From contig DAOTTV010000187.1 in NCBI GenBank assembly GCA_034437755.1, forward strand, positions 1 through 64,000: 64,000 nt of DNA, given 5' to 3'. Below are positions 35,858 to 44,805 of the stretch, in pieces (the first letter of the stretch is position 1; each line of letters begins with the position of its first letter). The stretch comes from JAUZRW01 sp034437755. GTDB lineage: Bacteria > Chloroflexota > Anaerolineae > Aggregatilineales > Phototrophicaceae. Made by a program: the position numbers and the translations under genes. The notes under the pieces were generated by a model. It had not been told where the DNA came from. It searched no databases and saw only the letters and a list, made by a program, of their open reading frames with translations.

Positions 35858-36844
35858 TCAGATAACTTGATAGAGTTCGGGATTCTTTTTCAAGCGATGT
35901 AAATCAGCTTCGACCATCATCTGAATCAACTGTTCAAACGTGACAGTCGGTTCCCAACCCAGCGTTTCTTTAGCTTTGGTCGGGTCACCGATGAGCAAGT
36001 CCACTTCTGCCGGACGCATGAAGCGCGGGTCTTGTACGGCGTAATCTTGCCAGTTGAGATCGACCGTGCTGAAGGCAACATCGAGCAAGCGTTCGACCGT
36101 GTGCGTCTTACCGGTCGCAATCACGATGTCCTGTGGCTCATCCTGTTGCAACATCTGCCACATCGCCTGCACATAGTCGCCAGCAAAGCCCCAATCGCGC
36201 TGAGCATCGAGATTACCGATACGCAGTTCGTCCGCCATGCCCAGTTTGATCTTGGCAACGTTGTAGGCGACTTTGCGCGTCACAAACTCTAACCCACGAC
36301 GCGGCGATTCGTGATTGAAGAGAATACCGCTAACCGCAAACATATCGTAGCTTTCGCGGTAATTGACGGTAATCCAGTGCCCGTACACTTTCGCCACACC
36401 GTAAGGGCTACGCGGGTAAAAAGGCGTATCCTCTTTTTGCGGCACTTCGCGCACTTTGCCGAACATCTCGCTACTGGATGCCTGATAGAAGCGCGTATCG
36501 GGCTTAGTGGTATGGATCGCTTCGAGCATCCGCGTGACACCCAGCGCGGTCACATCGCCGGTGAATGCCGGTTGATTCCACGAGGTTGGCACGAAGCTCT
36601 GTGCGCCCAAGTTATAAACTTCATCCGGTTGAATATCCGCAATAGCGCGGTTCAAACTGGTTTGATCGCCTAGATCACCCTGAATGAGTTCGAGATCATC
36701 CTGAATGTGGCGGATGCGCGGGTAGTGGATGGTGCTTGTGCGGCGCACCATACCATAGACTTGGTAGCCTTTTTCAAGCAGGAATTCTGCCAGATACGAG
36801 CCATCTTGCCCGGTGATACCGGTGATGAGTACTTTTTTCGTCAT
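35858..36844 (-). CDS. gmd: GDP-mannose 4,6-dehydratase
   Basis: 328 residues, extended SDR. NAD(P) motif GITGQDGSYLAEFLLEKGYQVYG near 7-29 (GxxGxxG), catalytic SSSEMFGK near 122-129 and RSPYGVAKVYGHW near 143 (YxxxK), and the GDP-mannose signature NHESPRRGLEFVTRK near 177. It turns GDP-D-mannose into GDP-4-keto-6-deoxy-D-mannose. Donor substrate comes from the guanylyltransferase at 2.4 kb. It follows the reductase gene by 6 bases, so the two are co-transcribed. Confidence 0.94.
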   Translation of the reverse strand: MTKKVLITGITGQDGSYLAEFLLEKGYQVYGMVRRTSTIHYPRIRHIQDDLELIQGDLGDQTSLNRAIADIQPDEVYNLGAQSFVPTSWNQPAFTGDVTALGVTRMLEAIHTTKPDTRFYQASSSEMFGKVREVPQKEDTPFYPRSPYGVAKVYGHWITVNYRESYDMFAVSGILFNHESPRRGLEFVTRKVAYNVAKIKLGMADELRIGNLDAQRDWGFAGDYVQAMWQMLQQDEPQDIVIATGKTHTVERLLDVAFSTVDLNWQDYAVQDPRFMRPAEVDLLIGDPTKAKETLGWEPTVTFEQLIQMMVEADLHRLKKNPELYQVI

Positions 36845-36850
36845 AATCGC

Positions 36851-37813
36851 TTATTCCTTCATCTTTTCTTGAATACGCTGGCGACAGTCGTTCAACAGAT
36901 CAGCCAATGTTTGCTCAAAGGGAATGGTCGGTGTCCAGTTGGTGGCATCGCGCAATTTAGCGTTCGAGCCGTATTTCGTCGGCACATCCACCGGACGCAA
37001 TTTATCAGGATCAACCTGCACGTCAATAGCGATGTCCGTCAAGCTGAGGAGAGTATCGAGCAGATACTGAATGCTGATCGCTTTATTGGATGCCACATTG
37101 TAGGCTTCGCCACTGATGCCGTGCTGGGCTAAGAGCGCATAGGCACGCACCACATCACGCACATCGGTGAAATCACGCTCGGCACTCAAATTGCCGACGT
37201 GCATCTGTGGCGCTTGCAGACCGGCTTCGATGCGGGCGATTTGCATGGCAAAATCCGGCGCGACGAAGCTCTCGCGTTGACCGGGCCCGGTATGATTGAA
37301 GGGGCGCACGCGGATAATCGACAACTGATGGCTAAGATAATACTGCAAGCCCATCATATCCTGTGTGATTTTGCTGAGTGCATAGGGATTAGCTGGCAGA
37401 AGGCGCATGGTCTCCGTCTGTGGGACAATGCCGGATGTCGCGTCGTAGATTTCGCCCGATGTGACCGCGATCAGGCGCGGGTTGAGATCAAGCTCACAGC
37501 AGGCGCTGATAATATTCAACTGACTGCGGATGTTGATTTGGAGCGTTTGCCATGCCTGACGAATCGCCCGACTCGGCGATGACTGCGCCGCTAGGTGATA
37601 GATGACAGCGGGGCGCACCGTGTCGATCAGATGATGGACGGCATCGACATCACGCAAATCGAGGCGGGTGTATGTGACATTTGGTGGCAATGCGCGATGC
37701 TCACCCGCGTCGTACAGCGTACCGTATAACTCGGCATCGGGTTGAGCCGTCTGTAGATGGGCAATCAGGTGGCGACCCGCAAACCCGCCCGCGCCTGTGA
37801 TTAAAACCTTCAA
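36851..37813 (-). CDS. GDP-4-keto-6-deoxymannose reductase-like epimerase/dehydratase
   Basis: 320 residues, extended SDR. ITGAGGFAGRHLIAHL near the N terminus binds NAD(P)H, VTSGEIYD and NPYALSKITQD hold the catalytic Thr/Ser and YxxxK, and RPFNHTGPGQRESFVAPDFA near 168 is typical of Rmd (GDP-D-rhamnose forming). Pairing with gmd suggests GDP-D-rhamnose as product; GDP-6-deoxytalose is an alternative, and a fucose synthase is less likely from the motifs. First gene of a two-gene unit. Confidence 0.87.
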   Translation of the reverse strand: MKVLITGAGGFAGRHLIAHLQTAQPDAELYGTLYDAGEHRALPPNVTYTRLDLRDVDAVHHLIDTVRPAVIYHLAAQSSPSRAIRQAWQTLQINIRSQLNIISACCELDLNPRLIAVTSGEIYDATSGIVPQTETMRLLPANPYALSKITQDMMGLQYYLSHQLSIIRVRPFNHTGPGQRESFVAPDFAMQIARIEAGLQAPQMHVGNLSAERDFTDVRDVVRAYALLAQHGISGEAYNVASNKAISIQYLLDTLLSLTDIAIDVQVDPDKLRPVDVPTKYGSNAKLRDATNWTPTIPFEQTLADLLNDCRQRIQEKMKE

Positions 37814-37953
37814 GCGACATCCTTCCTCAGCCTGTTCAGCCTGTGATGATCGTGGTTCGATGTCCGATAGCGTTTGTTTCTCAGTGAATGAGTTGCCGTA
37901 TTATATCGAAACTCGCGCAAGGGTCTAGGATTAAGCTCTAGCGTCAGAAACAA

Positions 37954-37984
37954 AAAATCTCGTAGCCTTGTGCTACGAGATTTT
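37954..37984 (-). terminator. Intrinsic terminator after the DUF4397 protein gene
   Basis: AAAATCTCGTAG (37954-37965) pairs perfectly with CTACGAGATTTT (37973-37984) around a 7-nt loop. With U tracts on both strands it can work bidirectionally. It ends the leftward DUF4397 gene. Confidence 0.85.
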
Positions 37985-38040
37985 GTACAGCAGGCAGATG
38001 CCGATCACAGCGTGCGATCAGCATCGCCCTTTGTCGGCGT

Positions 38041-40551
38041 TTAGTTTTCGGCAGTTGTCAGCACCGGAATCTCGTCGATTTCCACGAAGCGACCGTTGAA
38101 GGATACCACGACGAAATCGGCGGCAATCCAGCCCTGTTCGCCTTCGAACGTTGTCCGGAGCCAATCACCGGCACTGTTGCGCCCATCGACGATCAAGCGG
38201 GTGCCGCTGGGGATCAAGTTCAGCGACTCGGAACTCGCATCCGACGCAATGCGGAATTGCAAGTTCGCGCCCGGGTTCAGGTTGACTTCAGCCACGTAAG
38301 CATCGCGTTGTGGGTCTGGCGTGGGGATGCTCGCTTGTTGTGCGCCACCCGTCACGCGCCCGATCACGTCCGCGTCAACGAAGTCGACCAGATCACGTTC
38401 GAGCAGTTCTGTCGGGTCGATATCGCGATTGCTCCACGAATACTGCACATAGGTCGTGCTGACCCAACCAGTGATTGACCCGCCCCCTGCGGGCAAGTAC
38501 TCGACATATGCCCATTCTGATGCTTCTGGATCGAAGCTATCATTCGCGAGGAAGCCGACCAGTTCCATCACTGTACCCGATGGCAGACGCTCGAGAACCT
38601 CGGCATTGGTCGTGGGGTTACGACGCATGTTGAGGCTGACGTCCGGATTCAAGTTGAACACTTCGGCACGCACGACATCTTCTGGCAAGGGTGGCGGTGT
38701 GACATCGGTATTCTGTGCCTCACCGGGGATATTGCGCCCGATCGTGGGCAGGTCTGCCAGACGTTGCAGGTCGCCATCGTCATCGGTCACGACGAGATAC
38801 TGCGACAGCACCCACGCGACAATCTCGCCGCCATCCGGCGTGAAGTAGGTGACGTTCAACCACGTTTGTTCCGGTTCAAGGTCGTCATTTTCGTCAACGA
38901 GTTGCGTTGCTGGATCAACATACGTTGCGGCTTCTGGCGGCGGGTCTTCGCCTTCGACCAAGGCGACCGGACGACCTTCGCGCCCGTTGACTTCTAACAC
39001 GGTGCCGGATGGGGCTAAACCGAGTGAGAGCGCATCACGATCGGGATATTGGCGCAGTTGCAAGTTCGCGCTGGGATCAAGCTGGACGCGTGCAGTGACG
39101 GTATCATCTTGCTGGACGACGGGATCACGCGGGGCTTGTTGTTGTGGCGGTGGCGGGGTCGCTTGCACCACTTCGCTGTTGGGCGGCGGGGTCGGTTGTA
39201 CCGATGTTTGCGGCGGAGTCGTGGTATCACTACCCGTCGCTAAGGTCGCCTGCCCCACACCCGGCGCACTCGCCAGATCGCGATTGATGCTGGTCGGGAT
39301 CACGTTGAGTTCCGGCCCGGTAAACACCGAACCACCTTCGACGATGACGTTGTAATACACACCGCCGCTGAACACAAATTCATCGCTGGTAATCGTGCCG
39401 GTCTGGTCGCCAATCGTCAGCGTGAAATCCAGACTACTCTTGCTGGGTGGGATCGAGATCGCTGTTGCTGTTTCACCACCGGCGAGATCAGCGATCAGTT
39501 GTGTGCCATCGGCGAGCGTGACGGACACGCTCGAATCGGGCACGGTGTTGAAGAGCTTGAGGACAGCTTGCTCGTTATTAACGATGCCGACATCATCGCT
39601 GTTGACGGCAAGGCTGATCGCATCGCCAGCGGTGATAGCAACGACCGTCTGCGCGACACCCGCTTCGACCGTCAGCGAGCCACTAGCGACCTCTTGACCA
39701 TTGGCCTGCACCGATGCGGTATAAGTGCCAGCAGGGATCGCGACGTGTTCGGTCGGGCTATCCGGTGTGAGGTTCGGCACGACCAGCGTATCATCCAGCG
39801 TGATGTTGACGGCTGGGCCGCCGGCCACACCATGCACGAAGCGCACGAGTCCGGCATCTGTCGCCGGGATACCCGTCGATAGCAGGAGCGCGTTGGGGGT
39901 CTCGCCGGTGCCGTACACCACAGCCATATTAGACGTGCCACTGCGTAAGGGCAGGATCACGTTCGAGAGCACGGGATCGAGTACCGCGCCGTTGGGAACG
40001 ACGTTGACCACGTAATTGTTCGCCGGCAGATCAAACGCGCCGAACGAGTTGGCGTATGCCATATTCTGCGCGATGACCGTCCCTGCCACCTGTTCGACAC
40101 CGTTCAGTTCGACCGGTTGCGCCAGTTGCACATCGACTGCGGGACCACCGGCAAGCGCATGGACTAAGAGCAGACGCGTGTTGCCGAAGTTGGATATGGT
40201 CAAGTTATCGTTGAAGCGATCGAATTGCGTGCCAGACGATGCGATGAAAGTCGCCGCACTGCTGGCATCAATCGTGAAGCTCTGTTCCCAGAGCGGGTTA
40301 GCTGAGCCGAGCAGGGTCGCGCTGACAGTGTGCGTGCCCGCCGGTACGTTGATATAAGTCGATGCGTCGCCATAAGCGATGTCTGTCGCGGCGAGTGTGC
40401 CGTTAATGTAGACATCAATCGGAGCGGTATCTGGCACGACGTGAACAAAGCGCACTTGTGCGTTATCCTGTGCCTGCACAGCGCTTATGCTTAACATCAG
40501 CAGGAACACCAGAACCAGCGCGTTACCGACAATGCGTTGCATAAATTTCAT
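38041..40551 (-). CDS. Large secreted protein with DUF4397 and SH3-like domains
   Basis: 836 residues with a signal peptide (about 1-27, AVQAQ). Four DUF4397-like beta domains begin near residues 31, 125, 233 and 328 (AQVRFVHVVPDTAPIDVYING, then LLLVHALAGGPAVDV, VRFVHGVAGGPAVNI, LKLFNTVPDSSVSVT; first string is shown in its core only). A Pro/Gln/Thr-rich linker (about 440-495) follows, then three SH3b-like modules near 498, 638 and 757, each with NLQLR/SLNMR-type motifs and a PSGT turn. DUF4397 occurs in exported proteins of unknown role; SH3b modules often bind wall or glycan. It is probably a cell-surface protein. A second start lies at residue 4. Confidence 0.85.
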   Translation of the reverse strand: MKFMQRIVGNALVLVFLLMLSISAVQAQDNAQVRFVHVVPDTAPIDVYINGTLAATDIAYGDASTYINVPAGTHTVSATLLGSANPLWEQSFTIDASSAATFIASSGTQFDRFNDNLTISNFGNTRLLLVHALAGGPAVDVQLAQPVELNGVEQVAGTVIAQNMAYANSFGAFDLPANNYVVNVVPNGAVLDPVLSNVILPLRSGTSNMAVVYGTGETPNALLLSTGIPATDAGLVRFVHGVAGGPAVNITLDDTLVVPNLTPDSPTEHVAIPAGTYTASVQANGQEVASGSLTVEAGVAQTVVAITAGDAISLAVNSDDVGIVNNEQAVLKLFNTVPDSSVSVTLADGTQLIADLAGGETATAISIPPSKSSLDFTLTIGDQTGTITSDEFVFSGGVYYNVIVEGGSVFTGPELNVIPTSINRDLASAPGVGQATLATGSDTTTPPQTSVQPTPPPNSEVVQATPPPPQQQAPRDPVVQQDDTVTARVQLDPSANLQLRQYPDRDALSLGLAPSGTVLEVNGREGRPVALVEGEDPPPEAATYVDPATQLVDENDDLEPEQTWLNVTYFTPDGGEIVAWVLSQYLVVTDDDGDLQRLADLPTIGRNIPGEAQNTDVTPPPLPEDVVRAEVFNLNPDVSLNMRRNPTTNAEVLERLPSGTVMELVGFLANDSFDPEASEWAYVEYLPAGGGSITGWVSTTYVQYSWSNRDIDPTELLERDLVDFVDADVIGRVTGGAQQASIPTPDPQRDAYVAEVNLNPGANLQFRIASDASSESLNLIPSGTRLIVDGRNSAGDWLRTTFEGEQGWIAADFVVVSFNGRFVEIDEIPVLTTAEN

Positions 40552-40585
40552 GCAAAATCTCCTTGTTTAATTATAAATATGGAAA

Positions 40586-40613
40586 CAAGGGTAAGCGATA
40601 ACGCCCACCCTTG
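40586..40613 (-). terminator. Intrinsic terminator after ahcY
   Basis: CAAGGGTAAGCG (40586-40597) and CGCCCACCCTTG (40602-40613) form a 12-bp stem (two G-U pairs on the transcript) with a 4-nt loop, followed on the minus strand by TTTCC. It separates ahcY from the DUF4397 gene. Confidence 0.6.
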
Positions 40614-40638
40614 CAATGAAATTTCGTTATAGTGGGGT

Positions 40639-41910
40639 TTATGTGCCTTCTTGCCACTGGTTCAAGTAGGCTTCTTGTTCTTCGGTGAGGATGTCAATAT
40701 TAATGCCCATAGCTTCGAGCTTGAGGCGGGCAATTTCTCTATCAACTTCTTCTGGAATGGTATAGACCTGCTGACCGAGCGTATCGGCGTTTGCCATCAT
40801 GAACTCAGCACCGAGGACTTGATTGGCAAAGCTCATATCCATCACACTTGCCGGATGCCCTTCAGCGGCGGCGAGGTTGATCAGGCGACCTTCACCCAGC
40901 ACGTAAATCGGGCGACCGTCAATCACATATTCTTCTACGAAGGGACGCACCAAGCGTGGCTCGCCTTCAGCAATTTCGCCCAGCCCTTGCAGGTTAATCT
41001 CGACATTGAAGTGACCGGAATTGGCGACGATCGCGCCGGCTTTCATCGCTTTGAAGTGATGCACATCCAGCACGTTGATGTCGCCGGTAGCCGTCACGAA
41101 GATATCACCAATCGTCGCGGCTTCTTGCATCGGCATCACGCGGAAGCCATCCATCACCGCTTCGAGCGCCTTCATCGGGTCGATTTCCGTCACGATGACG
41201 TTGGCCCCCATGCCCCGTGCGCGGCTCGCAATCCCGCGACTGCACCAACCATAGCCGCCCACAACGACTGTGCGCCCGGCCAGCAGGATATTCGTCGCAC
41301 GGATAATGCCGTCAATCGTGCTTTGTCCAGTCCCATAGCGATTATCGAAGAGGTGCTTGGTCATGCTATCGTTGACAGCAATCACCGGAAATTCCAGCGC
41401 GCCATCTTTCGCCATCGCTTTCAGGCGAATCACACCAGTGGTCGTCTCTTCTGTACCACCGATGATGCCTTCTAGCAGTTCGCGGCGGTTCTTGTGCAAC
41501 TCGCTGACCAGATCAGCGCCATCATCCATCGTGATCTGCGGCTTGTGATCCAGCGCCGCTTCGATGTGCTTATAATAGGTGTCGTTATCCTCGCCCTTGA
41601 TGGCATACACCGGAATCTCGTCATGCACCACCAGCGATGCCGCCACGTCATCCTGTGTCGATAAGGGATTGGAGGCGGTCAACACGACATCAGCCCCACC
41701 GGCTTGCAAAGCCCGCATCAAGTTGGCGGTTTCTGTCGTGACGTGCAAGCACGCCGAGATACGAACGCCTTTGAGCGGTTTTTCTTGTTCAAAGCGTTCA
41801 CGAATCGCACGCAACACGGGCATCTCTTGCTCTGCCCATTCGATCCGATAGCGACCACCTGTCGCTAATTCTGTGTCTTTGATATCGTGTTCGGTTACCA
41901 GATCAGCCAT
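40639..41910 (-). CDS. ahcY: Adenosylhomocysteinase (S-adenosylhomocysteine hydrolase)
   Basis: 423 residues. It splits S-adenosylhomocysteine to adenosine and homocysteine with bound NAD. Signatures: ISACLHVTTETANLMRAL near 50, the NAD loop VVVGGYGWCSRGIASRARG near 215, and MKAGAIVANSGHFNVEI near 290 (AdoHcyase patterns). The usual third Gly of GYGWxGxG is Ser here. It is the short archaeal/Thermotoga-like form, without the long C-terminal loop of eukaryotic enzymes. The sugar-kinase gene just upstream probably removes the adenosine. A 274-residue antisense ORF is a shadow. Confidence 0.93.
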   Translation of the reverse strand: MADLVTEHDIKDTELATGGRYRIEWAEQEMPVLRAIRERFEQEKPLKGVRISACLHVTTETANLMRALQAGGADVVLTASNPLSTQDDVAASLVVHDEIPVYAIKGEDNDTYYKHIEAALDHKPQITMDDGADLVSELHKNRRELLEGIIGGTEETTTGVIRLKAMAKDGALEFPVIAVNDSMTKHLFDNRYGTGQSTIDGIIRATNILLAGRTVVVGGYGWCSRGIASRARGMGANVIVTEIDPMKALEAVMDGFRVMPMQEAATIGDIFVTATGDINVLDVHHFKAMKAGAIVANSGHFNVEINLQGLGEIAEGEPRLVRPFVEEYVIDGRPIYVLGEGRLINLAAAEGHPASVMDMSFANQVLGAEFMMANADTLGQQVYTIPEEVDREIARLKLEAMGINIDILTEEQEAYLNQWQEGT

Positions 41911-41966
41911 GGTTACTCCATTTTAATAGCTCTAATACATTGATTGAACGAACGGCGGCATTTTAG

Positions 41967-41984
41967 CATAGGCTTAAGCATATG
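41967..41984 (-). promoter_or_regulatory. 18-bp imperfect palindrome over the ahcY -10 box
   Basis: CATAGGCTTAAGCATATG is symmetric around GCTTAAGC (CATA-N-GCTTAAGC-N-TATG). It covers the -10 hexamer of the ahcY promoter, the position expected of a repressor operator. Confidence 0.45.
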
Positions 41985-42005
41985 TCGCCACCGTATTCTT
42001 AACAA
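41977..42005 (-). promoter_or_regulatory. Promoter of ahcY
   Basis: On the minus strand TTGTTA (complement 42000-42005) and TATGCT (complement 41977-41982) are 17 bases apart. Transcription would start about 60 bases before the ahcY ATG, leaving a leader too short for a known SAH riboswitch. Confidence 0.6.
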
Positions 42006-42036
42006 GACGCAATGATCGACTGTGCATCAGCGCCGG

Positions 42037-43044
42037 TCAGATATTCGCTTTTTCCAGCAGAATATCCAGCGTACCCTCATCGTCAATTTCAGTACGGAAA
42101 CGCTCGATGAACTGCTCGATCGTATAGTTGAGGGCTTGGGGGCCAACATGCTCAAGCGTATATGTCGCGCACAGGGCACCCAGCGCACCGCACAATTGCA
42201 GGGGGAAGTCATACGCCAAGCCGGTGATGAAGCCGGCCCGATATGAATCGCCCGCACCGGTTGGATCGAGAATTTCAATTGGCGCGAAGGTTGGTACGTC
42301 AATCACATCGCCATTGGTATAAATTTTCGACCCCTCGCCTCCATGCGTGATGACCAGCAGATCAATCGTCGCCCGCAAATCATCGAGGCTCATGCCCGTT
42401 TTCTTCATCACCATGTTGGACTCATATTGGTTGATGACCATCAAGTACGCGTCCTGCATATCGCGTTGCAGGGTCTCGCCGTTCATGCGGGCGATTTGCT
42501 GGCTGGGATCATAGACGAAGCGCAAATCGCTATCGCGGCATTCCTGCGCGAGATTGCTCATCGCCTGTGGGTCACTAGGCGAGATAATCGTCAGGTCGGG
42601 GCGCGTGTTGCCGGGCATATCTGCCAGCGCATAATCGCGCGATTTTGCCATCGCGCCACTGTAAAACGACGCGATCTGATTATTCTCAACATCGGTATTA
42701 CAGAAGAAAGACGCGGTGAATACGTCATCATGTTGCTGTACCGGACTGGTATCGACCCCGATTGACTCCAGCCATTTACGATAATCGGGAAAATCACGCC
42801 CGACTGTGCCCATCAAGCGCGGGCGCAAGCCGAGTTTCGCCATATTGAACGCGATATTCGCCGCGACACCGCCCCAGTGTTTAGTCATGTCATCCACGAG
42901 AAAGCTCAAGCTGACTTGTTCGAGTTGTTCGCTGATAATATGCTCTTTAAAACTGCCGGGGAACTGCATTAAGTAGTCGTACGCAATCGAACCTGTTACT
43001 ACAATATCCATCTGGACATCCGTCTCTGCTATTTGATCGATCAA
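42037..43044 (-). CDS. PfkB-family sugar kinase, probable adenosine kinase
   Basis: 335 residues (an ATG at residue 12, MDIVVTGSIAYD, is the more likely start). Ribokinase fold: GGVAANIAFNMAKLGLRPRLMGTVG near 60 and the PfkB C-terminal motif DPTGAGDSYRAGF near 265, whose Asp is the catalytic base. SIAYDYLMQFPG at the N terminus resembles bacterial adenosine kinase-type members. Placement directly before ahcY fits removal of adenosine so that SAH hydrolysis goes forward. A guanosine or ribose kinase remains possible. Confidence 0.82.
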   Translation of the reverse strand: MIDQIAETDVQMDIVVTGSIAYDYLMQFPGSFKEHIISEQLEQVSLSFLVDDMTKHWGGVAANIAFNMAKLGLRPRLMGTVGRDFPDYRKWLESIGVDTSPVQQHDDVFTASFFCNTDVENNQIASFYSGAMAKSRDYALADMPGNTRPDLTIISPSDPQAMSNLAQECRDSDLRFVYDPSQQIARMNGETLQRDMQDAYLMVINQYESNMVMKKTGMSLDDLRATIDLLVITHGGEGSKIYTNGDVIDVPTFAPIEILDPTGAGDSYRAGFITGLAYDFPLQLCGALGALCATYTLEHVGPQALNYTIEQFIERFRTEIDDEGTLDILLEKANI

Positions 43045-43089
43045 ACGACAGGAGAGTATAGCACATCGTTAATGTTTTGCGAGATGGGA

Positions 43090-43452
43090 TTAGTCGATCT
43101 GCTCTAACTCGGCGCGTTGCTTTTTCGTGAGCTTCTGCACGACGAGATCATAACTATCCGCGATCATCTCGCGGATTTGCTGGTCGGGGATTTCGCCATC
43201 AACGGTGACCGTGTTCCAGTGTTTCTTGTTCAAATGATAGCCACCTGTGACCGCTTCATACATTTGCCGGAGCATGATTGCTTCGTTCGGGTCACACTTG
43301 AGGCTAATCGTCGGCGGGTCAACATCCATCGGCAACAGCGCGAACATCTTGTTCATCACTTTATACACCGAAACATCATCGGCAAATGGGAAATCTTCGG
43401 TTGCGCCTTTCATGCTCATGCAGAAGTCGTGTAGCTCATCACGGGTTCGCAT
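43090..43452 (-). CDS. MmcQ/YjbR-family protein
   Basis: 120 residues with the CyaY-like fold of this family: LHDFCMSMKGATEDFPF near 7-23, VYKVMNKMFALL near 29, ISLKCDPNEAIMLRQMY near 49 and NKKHWNTVTVDGEIPDQQI near 76-94. The NKKHWNTV motif is diagnostic. Family members are small DNA-binding-like proteins of unclear role. It is 21 bases from the cupin gene. Confidence 0.87.
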   Translation of the reverse strand: MRTRDELHDFCMSMKGATEDFPFADDVSVYKVMNKMFALLPMDVDPPTISLKCDPNEAIMLRQMYEAVTGGYHLNKKHWNTVTVDGEIPDQQIREMIADSYDLVVQKLTKKQRAELEQID

Positions 43453-43473
43453 GGTTTTACTCTCCTGATTATG

Positions 43474-43782
43474 TTACCAGATGCGTGTATTGTTATCATC
43501 TAAGGGTGCGAGTTGCATATATTGGTCGGGGTTCACATTCGCGCCCTCGATGATGATTGCCGTTAAGCCGTTGTGAGTCATCGTTTCGTGATGCTCACCC
43601 TCTGCCCAGTACACCGCATGACCCGCAATCACACGCCGATTGTCGTCATCTTCGTTTGTGCGAACCCACCCGCGCCCCGATACCACCAGAAAGAGTTGAT
43701 TCGTTTCGGCGGCGTGCATCCCTAGGTTGCCGCCTGCGCCGAGATAAATAGCATTCACCGATGATTTGCCGCGCATCAACAA
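43474..43782 (-). CDS. Cupin-domain protein
   Basis: 102 residues, one beta-barrel. GAGGNLGMHAAETNQLFLV near 16-34 and GHAVYWAEGEHHET near 68-81 stand for the two cupin motifs, with H24 and H77/H78 in the metal-site region. QLFLVVSGRGWV is typical of small conserved cupins. Substrate unknown. The start is uncertain: ATG 43782 or ATG at residue 3. Confidence 0.77.
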   Translation of the reverse strand: MLMRGKSSVNAIYLGAGGNLGMHAAETNQLFLVVSGRGWVRTNEDDDNRRVIAGHAVYWAEGEHHETMTHNGLTAIIIEGANVNPDQYMQLAPLDDNNTRIW

Positions 43783-43783
43783 T

Positions 43784-43882
43784 CGTAATTACAAATGGCG
43801 CGATAACTTCTCAGCACAACTCGTGACGCGACTCGTCAATGAGATGCAACCCACATTCGATGAAATGGGATACACGCCCTAG
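43784..43882 (+). pseudogene. Possible C-terminal gene remnant on the plus strand
   Basis: An open frame without start reads RNYKWRDNFSAQLVTRLVNE and ends MGYTP before TAG at 43880-43882. Its composition is protein-like and amphipathic, and it fills the gap between two minus-strand genes. The frame is closed upstream by TAA at 43745. No family is recognised. It may be the surviving tail of a gene displaced by the cupin gene, or chance. Confidence 0.25.
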
Positions 43883-44805
43883 GGTATATAAGTGCGCTTT
43901 GCCTGTGCCATCCGTGTCGCCAGATCAAGCAAATAATCGTGATGTTCACAGCGGTTACGCCATGCCTGCGGGATCGCATCGATGCCTAGGCGTGCGCCCA
44001 TGATACCGCCCGCGATGCACGCGATTGAGTCGCTATCGCCGTTCGTATTCGCGCCCCGTCGCACGGCTGACACATAATCATCGGGATAACGCAACACGCA
44101 ATACAGCGCGAGTGCAATCGCCTCTTCGCCAACCCAGCCTTCGCCCAGATGCTTGAGCGCGTGCGCTTCACTCCCCCAGCCGAGAACATGCCCGATACGC
44201 AACATTGCCCGATCAAATTCATCGCTGATCCCATCACAGAAAGCCATCGTTTTGCTCAGATACTGTGTCACCGGCACATCATCGAGCGCGAGCTTGACCA
44301 AGTACGCGCCGGCAATGCTGGCGGCAATCGCGGCGGGATGCCCATGGGTGATTGTGCCGCTGTAGTGTGCGACCTCGCGCAGTTTGGTTTCATCGTGCTG
44401 GTAGAGATAGCCAATGGTCGCCACGCGCATCGCTGACCCGCACCCTTTGGAATGTGCGATACCGGACTCGCGCCAGTGTATCCCACTGGCAAAGCGCCCG
44501 ACCCCGTTCATGCAGGTGCGCCCCGGTGCGCGATTGTTCTCAGGGCTATGCGCCCATGCGATGAAGTGCTTGCCGATGGCGCTCATCTGCGCGTCGAGAT
44601 CAGCCGATAAGCCTGCATCGAGTAAGCCTCCGGTCAGTGCCAGCGTCATTTGTGTGTCATCGGTATACCGCGCGGGGTCGGGTGGTGCTTGGATGCCGGC
44701 TGCGCCGTATCGCTCATGAATATCAGTGAGTGTTAGAAATTCCGTCGGGTAGCCGAGCGCGTCGCCCAATGCTAAGCCGAATAAAACCGCCTGTGCGTCT
44801 CTCAT
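43879..44805 (-). CDS. ADP-ribosylglycohydrolase family protein
   Basis: 308 residues. Helical DraG/ARH fold: LFGLALGDALGYPTEF near 8-23, YTDDTQMTLAL near 47-57 (metal ligands), GCGSAMRVATIGYL near 120, THGHPAAIAASIAGAYL near 153, and GANTNGDSDSIACIAGGIMGARLG near 250-273. The usual second metal motif GGDTDT is here GANTNGDSDS, with the Asp residues kept. These enzymes remove ADP-ribose from proteins or small molecules by binuclear Mg. No DraT-like transferase is in the window. Confidence 0.88.
   Translation of the reverse strand: MRDAQAVLFGLALGDALGYPTEFLTLTDIHERYGAAGIQAPPDPARYTDDTQMTLALTGGLLDAGLSADLDAQMSAIGKHFIAWAHSPENNRAPGRTCMNGVGRFASGIHWRESGIAHSKGCGSAMRVATIGYLYQHDETKLREVAHYSGTITHGHPAAIAASIAGAYLVKLALDDVPVTQYLSKTMAFCDGISDEFDRAMLRIGHVLGWGSEAHALKHLGEGWVGEEAIALALYCVLRYPDDYVSAVRRGANTNGDSDSIACIAGGIMGARLGIDAIPQAWRNRCEHHDYLLDLATRMAQAKRTYIP

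Noticed and set aside
40651..41475. 274-residue plus-strand ORF opposite ahcY
   Set aside because: It lies wholly within ahcY on the other strand, lacks a ribosome binding site and its translation looks like reversed codon usage.
41911..42036. SAH riboswitch before ahcY
   Set aside because: The predicted leader is only about 60 bases and shows no SAH-riboswitch core.
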